DNA from: SG8-4 sp964562575
Lineage (GTDB): Bacteria > Planctomycetota > Phycisphaerae > Sedimentisphaerales > Anaerobacaceae
NCBI GenBank assembly: GCA_964562575.1
Contig: CAZLTY010000159.1
Span: 1-11,175, forward strand
Reading direction: 5' to 3'
Length of the DNA stretch: 11,175 nucleotides
Below, in pieces: positions 1 through 5,654 of the stretch (positions are counted from its first letter, which is position 1; the number at the start of each line of letters is the position of its first letter). The notes below the pieces were generated by a model that was given only the letters and a program-made list of their open reading frames with translations, was not told the origin of the DNA and did not search any database. The translations under genes were made by a program, and so were the position numbers.

Positions 1-442
1 CGCAAAGTCCATGGGCCACACAGATCCGCGCATACAAACCTTGCTGGCTATCCTTTGAGAAATCAGTCAGGGCCGGTATCGTCTTGGTACCGATCATACC
101 AAAGGCATCGGGAAACTCCTCTAAGTGCCAGTCGTCATGGGTTTTATCCATGGCCACCGTCATCTCCAACAATACGGGAACGGCCTCTATCGCTTGAAGT
201 TGCGCCAGGGCCCGCCAGGCATGGATCGGCGCATATACGGTCATATCCTCTTTATCATCGGGCCAATCCTTCCGCTCAACCCACAAGCCGGCCAAATCAA
301 GTAGCTGCGGAACATCCTGGTGGGTGAGCGAAAACAAGCTCACGTAATCAGGGCTACCCTTACGCCAATCCCAGGTTTCACGCGGATCACCGAATCCTTC
401 CAGGCACTCTTGGAGCTCTCGTTTTCGCTGTGCTTCTGCCAT
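1..442 (-). CDS. HEAT-repeat-like protein, C-terminus cut by window edge
   Basis: The reading frame opens with ATG at 442 and stays open for 147 codons to the left edge, so the C-terminus is outside the window. A purine-rich AAGGAAGG lies about 7 bases upstream of the ATG and supports this start. The protein is soluble, with no signal peptide. Residues 71-94 (APIHAWRALAQL region) and 108-131 (EEFPDAFGMIGTKTIPAL region) look like successive HEAT/PBS-lyase-type helical repeats, and a third seems to begin at about 136 (LYARICVAHGL). I recall similar N-terminal regions in DUF1186 or SEC-C zinc-domain proteins, but this is memory and not a search. Such repeats usually mediate protein-protein contacts; no catalytic residue is visible. 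It lies 177 bases downstream of the primase-helicase-nuclease gene on the same strand, but a separate promoter at about 522 suggests independent transcription. It could be an accessory of that gene or an unrelated neighbour. Confidence 0.85.
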   Translation of the reverse strand, partial: MAEAQRKRELQECLEGFGDPRETWDWRKGSPDYVSLFSLTHQDVPQLLDLAGLWVERKDWPDDKEDMTVYAPIHAWRALAQLQAIEAVPVLLEMTVAMDKTHDDWHLEEFPDAFGMIGTKTIPALTDFSKDSQQGLYARICVAHGLC

Positions 443-475
443 ATCGACACCTTCCTTGCTGTCTACGTGAAAATA

Positions 476-489
476 TGCCTCACAAGGCA
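476..489 (-). repeat. Small hairpin in the leader of the HEAT-like gene
   Basis: TGCCT (476-480) and AGGCA (485-489) form a five-pair stem around the four-base loop CACA. It lies between the putative transcription start and the ribosome binding site of the gene at 1-442. It is small and may have no function. Confidence 0.25.
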
Positions 490-521
490 CGATCATGAAT
501 GACCGTTTCAATTCTACAGAA

Positions 522-551
522 ATTATACACAGCCCGCAATCGCCAGGAAAG
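522..551 (-). promoter_or_regulatory. Putative sigma-70 promoter for the HEAT-like gene
   Basis: On the minus strand there is a perfect TATAAT (-10) at 527-522. A weak TTTCCT-like -35 lies 17 bases upstream, at about 545-550. Transcription would start near 515, giving a leader of about 70 bases before the ATG at 442. The -10 is convincing and the -35 is poor. It suggests that the gene at 1-442 need not depend on read-through from the upstream helicase gene. Confidence 0.45.
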
Positions 552-570
552 TCGTGTTAATCTTTCAGAA

Positions 571-590
571 CACTCGGTGAATCACTCGGT
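571..590. repeat. Direct repeat CACTCGGT x2, possible operator
   Basis: CACTCGGT occurs at 571-578 and again at 583-590, a 12-base period. It sits about 56-75 bases upstream of the inferred start of the HEAT-like gene, a usual place for an activator or repressor site. No matching copy was noticed elsewhere in the window. The regulatory role is inferred. Confidence 0.3.
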
Positions 591-594
591 TAGG

Positions 595-617
595 AACTGC
601 GTACAAATGGAGCAGTT
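595..617 (-). terminator. Hairpin just after the helicase stop codon
   Basis: AACTGC (595-600) and GCAGTT (612-617) are perfect inverted copies around an 11-base loop. The structure begins two bases after the stop codon of the primase-helicase gene in its direction of transcription. The stem is short and no T-run follows it on the minus strand. It could therefore be an mRNA 3'-end structure or a weak terminator, not a classical intrinsic one. Confidence 0.3.
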
Positions 618-619
618 AT

Positions 620-3421
620 TCATACGTGGTTCCGTAGGCGGTGAGTCAGGGTGCGCAAAATGGTATCGAGTACAGAATCTAAATGCTTGCCTGCATCTTC
701 GGCGAGAAATCGCAATACGATGTAGTCATTTTCCTGCAAGAGAACGTCCTTGCGGCGATCCCGCCGGTAGGCATCGGGATTGGCCAGATGCTGTGAACCG
801 TCCAATTCGATCGCGACACGGCCCTTTGGCCACAATAGGTCCACTTCCATTTGGCCCCATCCGTCAAAGGGTATGGGCAGTTTGGTGTTGAGCTGGAAGA
901 ATCCCGTTGTTTCCGGCAGGGTTTCCAAACGCCGGTACAGGAAGGCCTCACTGGCACTTCGGGCCCGTTCGATTCCCTTGGACGTGGCTTTGACTGTTCG
1001 TGCAGCGTGTACAAAGAGATTGGCCAGCGAGGCATCCACGCCGTCACGGACCAGACGACGCACGCTGGCCGCATAGTCGTTCTTCCACTTAGGATCCACG
1101 GGCAGTGGCACGTCAGGTGGCCATCCCGGCACCGCACTGGCGGGCAGCAGGATCGAATATCCCACTGCCTCATAACTGCGACAACGCCTATCGAACATGC
1201 GTGACAGCATCGGGATATTCAGATCGGCGTAGTCATACACGCGCACCTCACGCTTGCCTTCATTGAGACGGTGCAAGCGACCGACATATTGAGCAATTGT
1301 CCCTCGCCAGGAGACAGGCAGCGTTACGAATAAAGTGTCCAGACACGGATCATCAAACCCCTCGCCGATATAACGTCCGGTGGCCAATGTCACCCTCGGT
1401 TCGTTGGCACCGATAGACGACATGTGCAATGAGACCTCACGCATACACTTGGTTCCCATGCCACCGGTGAGCACAATGACGTGGCGAACCTCTGGCGTTA
1501 ATCGAACGGCCAGGTTTTCGAGGTGCGCTTTACGCTCCGTCAAAACCAGCGGGCAGCGGCCGTCACGCACGGCATGTACCACATCCGCACAAATGAGATC
1601 ATTACGTTCGTCGTCCACAATCAGCTCGCCGTAAAGGGCCTGAAATTGAAGGCGTTTGTCCGGATCAGCAGGCTGCACCGGCTCAAATGAGGTGGGACGC
1701 ACGTGCACTGTGTGTGAAAAAGGTCGTTTGGTCGCCTGGGACTTAGCGTCCACACGATACCGTATCGGTCCGCACTGCATGAAGATAATCGGGTGGTGTC
1801 CATCCTTTCGCGTCACCGTAGCGGATAGACCGGTCACATATTTGGCCTTGGCTCGACGTACAACCTGCTCGAAACTCGATGCGGAGAGATGGTGACATTC
1901 GTCGGCAATTAAGTATCCGTAGTCCGCTACACAATCCTTGACCACACCCTTTCTGACCAGGCTCTGAATGATTGCCACATCCAGCGTGCCATTGGGCTTG
2001 TTACGGCCGCCTCCTATGCGTCCAATCGCTTTCTTGGGCAGATCCAGGAACGTTGACAAACGATCAATCCACTGCTCCAACAACAGACGACGGTGCACGA
2101 GTACCAGTGTGTTTATCCCACGTTGAGCAATAAGCCAGGCGGCAGTCACGGTCTTGCCAAAGGCCGTGGTCGCGGATAACACCCCGGTGTCATGGGCGAG
2201 CATTGCCTGAGCGGCCTTCTCTTGCTGCGGCCGTAGTGTACCGGAAAACCGAACATCGATCGGCGTGCCGGCAAATCGTTTATCCTCAAGGGTGATCTTG
2301 ATGCCCAAACCCCCAAGAAGTCCTTGTAAGTCCTCCAAGCACCCCCGTGGCAGAGTGACATATTGATCAAAATCTTCAGCACAACCAATGACACGTGGCT
2401 TGCCATAGGTGGGCAGACGCATTGCCTGGGCCTTATAGAATTCCGGATTCTGGAAGGCGGCCAACCGGATCAAACGATTGCGCAATCCGGGCGACAGTGG
2501 GTCTTTGGGGATGTAGATCTGGTCACCCAGCGTCAACTCAAGCTCCTCCGGCAAGGGTCCATCCATCGGTGATTGTCGAAGTCCTGATGGAGGAGCTGTC
2601 CATGGCTCGTTGTCGTCATCCGTAAGGGCCATTCGTACCCCCACAACGCGTCCTCTTTTCTCTGCCGCATGAACGGGGTCTTCGATGGCCGCGCGATTGA
2701 TCTTGCGTATGGATGACAGATAAGCCCATTGATCCGGGTAGGGCTGACCGGCTTCGTCGAGAAATACGGTATTCCCACATTCCCTCGCTTGTTTCTGGAG
2801 CGGTAGAGCGATCAAGTTGCCGAAACCACCTTGCGGTAGTGTGTCCTGATTGGGAAAGAAACGGTCATACGAATCCAGGCCAACATCCGGTCGGCGTTCC
2901 ATGGTTTCCGTCAAGATGTGCGCGCCCAGCCGACGGGCAAGACCTGCGGCAATGGATTCGGCAAAGAACAACCAGACATGCCCTCCATGACCGGATCGAG
3001 ACCGCTCCAGGGAGGCAGGCAGCTTCATGTCTCGACAGGTCTGCAAAAAAGCCAAAGCGTCTTGCTGCCAATGTGTCTTGTCAAAATCAACCGCCAGAAG
3101 GAAACAGGTCTCGTCCCGCAACATCGGGTAAACACCCACAACGAAATCGTGTCCATTCTCATCCCGGCCCGACAGATGCCAACGAATGACCTCTTCGGTC
3201 ATCGGAAGGAAACGACGCTGGGCACAATCGACACACTTAACCCGGGGTTTCTCGCATACCCCACGAACCCATTCATTGGCGCAGGCCGGCTGATACCCTG
3301 ATTTGCCCGTTCGCCGACTCTCGAACCGACGGGGATACACATCCTCCCGTCCCCGGAAAAGCGACCGGAACAAAGCAATCTTGGCTGCTGATGAAGAATG
3401 ATCGTTAACAGAGTCTCCCAT
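620..3421 (-). CDS. AEP primase / SF2 helicase / PD-(D/E)XK nuclease fusion
   Basis: This 933-residue cytoplasmic protein has three enzymatic modules. Residues about 15-270 form an archaeo-eukaryotic primase domain with a Cys4 cluster (C47, C56, C63, C66), the metal motif VDFDK (D112, D114), SGHGGHVW at 143-150, and a conserved GLDSYDRFFPNQD stretch at 181-193. Residues about 385-755 form an SF2 helicase: motif I TTAFGKT (418-424), DECH (507-510), motif III SAT (533-535), motif V around TGRYIGEGFDD (681-691) and motif VI QYVGRLHR (711-718). Residues about 820-925 resemble DUF559/Vsr-type PD-(D/E)XK nucleases, with E825, EVD (859-861) and ELDGSQH (872-878). The whole architecture is one I recall from TOTE-type conflict proteins, often annotated simply as DEAD/DEAH helicase or restriction subunit R. 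Its likely role is recognising and destroying or copying invading DNA; that role is inferred. All key residues appear intact. The start is the ATG at 3421 with a weak upstream TAAGG. Confidence 0.95.
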   Translation of the reverse strand: MGDSVNDHSSSAAKIALFRSLFRGREDVYPRRFESRRTGKSGYQPACANEWVRGVCEKPRVKCVDCAQRRFLPMTEEVIRWHLSGRDENGHDFVVGVYPMLRDETCFLLAVDFDKTHWQQDALAFLQTCRDMKLPASLERSRSGHGGHVWLFFAESIAAGLARRLGAHILTETMERRPDVGLDSYDRFFPNQDTLPQGGFGNLIALPLQKQARECGNTVFLDEAGQPYPDQWAYLSSIRKINRAAIEDPVHAAEKRGRVVGVRMALTDDDNEPWTAPPSGLRQSPMDGPLPEELELTLGDQIYIPKDPLSPGLRNRLIRLAAFQNPEFYKAQAMRLPTYGKPRVIGCAEDFDQYVTLPRGCLEDLQGLLGGLGIKITLEDKRFAGTPIDVRFSGTLRPQQEKAAQAMLAHDTGVLSATTAFGKTVTAAWLIAQRGINTLVLVHRRLLLEQWIDRLSTFLDLPKKAIGRIGGGRNKPNGTLDVAIIQSLVRKGVVKDCVADYGYLIADECHHLSASSFEQVVRRAKAKYVTGLSATVTRKDGHHPIIFMQCGPIRYRVDAKSQATKRPFSHTVHVRPTSFEPVQPADPDKRLQFQALYGELIVDDERNDLICADVVHAVRDGRCPLVLTERKAHLENLAVRLTPEVRHVIVLTGGMGTKCMREVSLHMSSIGANEPRVTLATGRYIGEGFDDPCLDTLFVTLPVSWRGTIAQYVGRLHRLNEGKREVRVYDYADLNIPMLSRMFDRRCRSYEAVGYSILLPASAVPGWPPDVPLPVDPKWKNDYAASVRRLVRDGVDASLANLFVHAARTVKATSKGIERARSASEAFLYRRLETLPETTGFFQLNTKLPIPFDGWGQMEVDLLWPKGRVAIELDGSQHLANPDAYRRDRRKDVLLQENDYIVLRFLAEDAGKHLDSVLDTILRTLTHRLRNHV

Positions 3422-3442
3422 GCCTTACGCCATCCTTGCTAA

Positions 3443-3458
3443 ACCTATCGACCTATCG
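3443..3458. repeat. Perfect tandem 8-mer upstream of the helicase start
   Basis: ACCTATCG is repeated back to back (CGATAGGT twice on the coding strand). It lies 22-37 bases before the ATG of the primase-helicase gene, and downstream of the weak -10 at 3480-3485. That is where an operator could block transcription or where the leader could bind a regulator. The role is inferred. Confidence 0.35.
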
Positions 3459-3655
3459 TACTGCCCCACCATATCAGCGTCTATAGTTCTATGGCCAGTG
3501 TTTTTACCAGGACTAATCGTAGTTCAGCCGATTGGGAAATGCGATCACCAAGGTAATGCACTCTGACAAAATCGTGGCTATTGCCCATGAGAGGGAAAAT
3601 AGATATGTGGAAGTAATAGTGTTTAACGAATTCGGCGTGAGCCCTTCTTGAAACT

Positions 3656-3670
3656 CCATGGCTTTCATGG
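3656..3670. repeat. Inverted repeat CCATG/CATGG
   Basis: CCATG (3656-3660) and CATGG (3666-3670) flank a five-base spacer, directly beside the 10-bp-period repeat. It is part of the cluster of dyads in this intergenic region. Confidence 0.35.
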
Positions 3671-3678
3671 TGACATCA

Positions 3679-3708
3679 TTTCTTTGCGAATCTTTGTGTT
3701 TCTTTGCG
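3679..3708. repeat. Three 10-bp tandem units of the CGCAAAGAAA type
   Basis: On the minus strand the sequence reads as three consecutive 10-mers: CGCAAAGAAA, CACAAAGATT, CGCAAAGAAA. A further partial copy (TTTCTTTGG on the plus strand) occurs at 3716-3724. Runs of 'cgcaaag/cacaaag' are, as I recall, common in intergenic DNA of many environmental bacteria, often beside small accessory genes such as GxxExxY proteins. No GxxExxY gene is visible here. This is probably a dispersed intergenic repeat or a remnant of one. Confidence 0.55.
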
Positions 3709-3726
3709 CGAAGAATTTCTTTGGTT

Positions 3727-3741
3727 CCGGCCAAGGGCCGG
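3727..3741. repeat. GC-rich perfect hairpin CCGGCC-AAG-GGCCGG
   Basis: Six G-C pairs enclose a three-base loop, giving a stable stem in either strand. It lies about 70 bases past the ATPase stop codon in that gene's direction of transcription and could act as a 3'-end structure. No clean T-run follows on the minus strand (the bases read GAACCAAAG), so a classical intrinsic terminator is not supported. Confidence 0.4.
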
Positions 3742-3761
3742 TCTGCGTCCATCTCACCCAT

Positions 3762-3788
3762 TCCGCCTTTGCACAAGGCTTCGGCGGA
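3762..3788. repeat. Inverted repeat TCCGCC/GGCGGA
   Basis: TCCGCC (3762-3767) and GGCGGA (3783-3788) form a six-pair stem around a 15-base loop that itself contains TTGCAC and AAGGC. It lies 24 bases beyond the ATPase stop codon. Together with the hairpin at 3727-3741 it may mark the transcript end of the ATPase or form part of a REP-like element. Confidence 0.35.
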
Positions 3789-3811
3789 TCTTTGACTGCG
3801 GTAATCAGTGT

Positions 3812-5167
3812 TCAGATATCAGTTGCAGTCTGTGGCTTTAGAAACCAATCCAGATAATCGTGGATTTGACCCGCCAGGAAGTAGGGCAGGTTGAGGAGTT
3901 TGAATGTCTTTCCGGCTGGAGTACGCACATTTACGATAGCCAGGCTGTGGGCATGAAGTCTGACGGCATAGGCGTGGTCGCATTGGTCCATGAACTGATG
4001 CAGCGAACGTAGGGTACCTGGCTTTCCCGCTTTCACTTCAACGGGTATGAGATATCCTTGGTGTGGAACCAAGTAGTCTACTTCAGCCATAGACTGCTTC
4101 TTCTGACGGACCCAAAAGAGCGGTTCGGCATTTAAGGATGAATGGCATAGCAACTCTTGTCCTACAATATGTTCCGCTAGTAAGCCCCGGTGTATGGCAT
4201 GCAGGTCTTGATATTTGAAGAACTGGTCCTGCAAGCCAACGGCATGATTAATCAATCCTGTGTCAAGAAATTGTAGTCTGGGTGACTTTTTTCGGTTGCG
4301 CTGGGCCGGGATTTCAACGGAGGTGGTTGGATAAAGCAAGCGCATCAGCATGGCTTGCTGAAGTGTCCTCAATGCCTCGGAGATCTCCTTAGACTTGTAG
4401 TTGGATTGACCAAATCCACTGAACTTAATGCGCTTGCCAACTTCGAAGGGAGCAGTCTCAATGCAGTGCCGAATGACCTTGGCCGATGAAGGGGCATATT
4501 TCTCTGCGTCATCCATGTAGGTCTGGAGCAAAGCGTGATATAGCGGTCCGAGTGAGGATACATTCTCAGTCTCAAGATATCGACCTATTACTTCAGGCAT
4601 TCCTCCGACCAGGGTATACCGATGAAAGTGACGCAAAACGGTGTCCAGTGCGTACTCGGGAAACGGGACCTGTTGTATGAGATCAACTGACTGCGTGATG
4701 CCTGCTGCGTTAAGGTATTCGATAAAGGAAAGGGGATACATGTATAAGAATTCAACCCGGCCTACAGGAAAGCTGATCTGTTTGGCCCCAATCCTCATCT
4801 CCAGGAGTGAGCCGGCACTGATGACATGCAGGTGGGGCAATTGTTCATGAAAATACCTGAGATAGGCAATGGCCTCCGGGGCATTCTGGATCTCATCAAT
4901 AAACAACAGAGTGTCACCTCTGTTTAGGGTAGTGTTGTCAACAAGAAGAATCGCCTGCCAAAGATCCTTCAGGGGTAGTTCCCGTTGAAAGATCTGTCTG
5001 TGGGCAGGCTGTTCCAAGTTGAGTTCTATGAAGTTGTCAAACTCCTGCCCAAAGATTCGTACGGCTGAGGTTTTACCTACTTGGCGCGCTCCTCGAAGGA
5101 TCAATGGCTTCTGTTTCGGAGTTTCTTTCCATATCCTTAGATTATTTAAGATCTTACGATCAAACAC
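3812..5167 (-). CDS. AAA_14 / DUF4143 ATPase
   Basis: This 451-residue soluble ATPase matches the usual length of the AAA_14-DUF4143 family. The N-terminal AAA domain carries Walker A GARQVGKT (26-33), Walker B LLFIDEIQ (87-94) and a sensor-1-like SAGS (117-120). The C-terminal DUF4143 region (about 180-440) ends in a PD-(D/E)XK-like pattern: AEVDYLV (D364) followed by VEVKAG (E377, K379), with E332 and E338 upstream. The start is GTG at 5167: an in-frame TGA lies five codons upstream, and GAGG is correctly spaced ten bases before it. Cellular function in this family is unknown. Members are often found singly, in many copies per genome, and near mobile or defence genes. Here it is monocistronic, with large gaps on both sides. 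Hand counts of sample lines give about 45-53% GC, lower than in the propeller gene, which fits acquisition by transfer. Family assignment is firm; role is not. Confidence 0.93.
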   Translation of the reverse strand: MFDRKILNNLRIWKETPKQKPLILRGARQVGKTSAVRIFGQEFDNFIELNLEQPAHRQIFQRELPLKDLWQAILLVDNTTLNRGDTLLFIDEIQNAPEAIAYLRYFHEQLPHLHVISAGSLLEMRIGAKQISFPVGRVEFLYMYPLSFIEYLNAAGITQSVDLIQQVPFPEYALDTVLRHFHRYTLVGGMPEVIGRYLETENVSSLGPLYHALLQTYMDDAEKYAPSSAKVIRHCIETAPFEVGKRIKFSGFGQSNYKSKEISEALRTLQQAMLMRLLYPTTSVEIPAQRNRKKSPRLQFLDTGLINHAVGLQDQFFKYQDLHAIHRGLLAEHIVGQELLCHSSLNAEPLFWVRQKKQSMAEVDYLVPHQGYLIPVEVKAGKPGTLRSLHQFMDQCDHAYAVRLHAHSLAIVNVRTPAGKTFKLLNLPYFLAGQIHDYLDWFLKPQTATDI

Positions 5168-5224
5168 TTCGAAATTACCTCACATCAGAAAACACAAAGT
5201 AAGGGCAATGTTGAGGATTTCTTG

Positions 5225-5377
5225 ATGAAAGTCAAACCATTTCAAGCTGAGGACTTCGCAGGGCCAATCCTTCTAAACCAAGAAGCTGATGTGGAGGGGC
5301 CTGCTCGGTTCAGACATAGACAACCAACTATCGGCGAAGCCACTGTTAAAAACCGGCGATCACCTGCTGGAGCATAA
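5225..5377 (+). CDS. Possible small ORF or gene remnant, 50 codons
   Basis: ATG at 5225 is preceded by TTGAGGA, a good Shine-Dalgarno match about eight bases upstream. The frame runs 50 codons to TAA at 5375-5377. The predicted peptide starts MKVKPFQAEDFAGPILL, which reads like the N-terminus of a globular protein, then becomes basic and ends abruptly (RRSPAGA). I do not recognise a family. It may be a truncated gene left in the gap, a genuine small protein, or chance. Confidence 0.25.
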   Translation: MKVKPFQAEDFAGPILLNQEADVEGPARFRHRQPTIGEATVKNRRSPAGA

Positions 5378-5492
5378 ATCTGTGGCTACAGAAAGTAAAC
5401 GGTAATCGGTTATCTATACCAAGGAACGATTGGCATGAGATGTGCCAACCCCAGATGGGATGGCAGGATGAACAGGGCTGTTACGATGACGC

Positions 5493-5518
5493 GAAGCTCC
5501 AAGGATAGCTTCTCTTGG
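5493..5518. repeat. Two overlapping inverted repeats
   Basis: GAAGCT (5493-5498) pairs with AGCTTC (5507-5512). CCAAG (5499-5503), in the loop of the first stem, pairs with CTTGG (5514-5518). The two stems are mutually exclusive in a simple fold. The cluster lies about 70-95 bases upstream of the propeller gene's inferred start, so a protein-binding site is more likely than an RNA switch. The role is inferred. Confidence 0.3.
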
Positions 5519-5551
5519 GCATTCCTTACCTGGGAAATGCGGGTTAAAGTA

Positions 5552-5580
5552 GTGCAACGCGAAACGTGCTCTGGTATACT
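5552..5580 (+). promoter_or_regulatory. Extended -10 promoter for the propeller gene
   Basis: TGGTATACT at 5572-5580 is an extended -10 (TGn then TATACT). Seventeen bases upstream is a weak -35, GTGCAA (5552-5557). Transcription would start near 5587, giving a leader of about 68 bases. The leader contains TGTCCGG twice (5586-5592 and 5599-5605). The ribosome binding site AAAGGGAG (5643-5650) is close to the ATG at 5655. Confidence 0.45.
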
Positions 5581-5654
5581 GTGATTGTCCGGCGCGGCTG
5601 TCCGGGCAGGCTTACTTCCAAATTCATAGGGTAACCATGTAGAAAGGGAGAAAA

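Larger units (their letters stand above)
3422..3811. other. 390-bp repeat-rich intergenic region without a convincing gene
   Basis: This is the upstream region of the primase-helicase gene and the downstream region of the ATPase gene. An 87-codon minus-strand frame (3513-3776) exists, but it runs through the short repeats and inverted repeats listed separately, has no recognisable domain, and is unlikely to be a gene. A weak minus-strand -10 (TATAGA at 3485-3480) could serve the primase-helicase gene, but I see no good -35. Confidence 0.6.
5168..5654. other. 487-bp intergenic region between divergent genes
   Basis: This region separates the leftward ATPase from the rightward propeller gene. 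I see the ATPase ribosome binding site, a possible 50-codon ORF (5225-5377), overlapping inverted repeats near 5493-5518, and the propeller promoter near 5552-5580. No tRNA or known riboswitch was recognised in the rest. Its size suggests either two independent control regions or the scar of a lost gene. Confidence 0.6.

Noticed and set aside
55..502. Two plus-strand frames (90 and 60 codons)
   Set aside because: They run antisense to the HEAT-like gene at 1-442, which has a better start, a ribosome binding site and protein-like composition.
679..3301. Several plus- and minus-strand frames of 60-164 codons inside the helicase gene
   Set aside because: They are out-of-frame shadows of a fully supported 933-residue protein, with no recognisable domains and biased composition.
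3513..3776. 87-codon minus-strand frame in the intergenic gap
   Set aside because: Its sequence is made up largely of the 10-bp repeats and hairpins, no family is recognisable, and no convincing ribosome binding site was seen.
5493..5518. H-type pseudoknot or riboswitch
   Set aside because: Connecting loops of 0 and 1 bases are too short to span the stems, and the site is upstream of the inferred transcription start.
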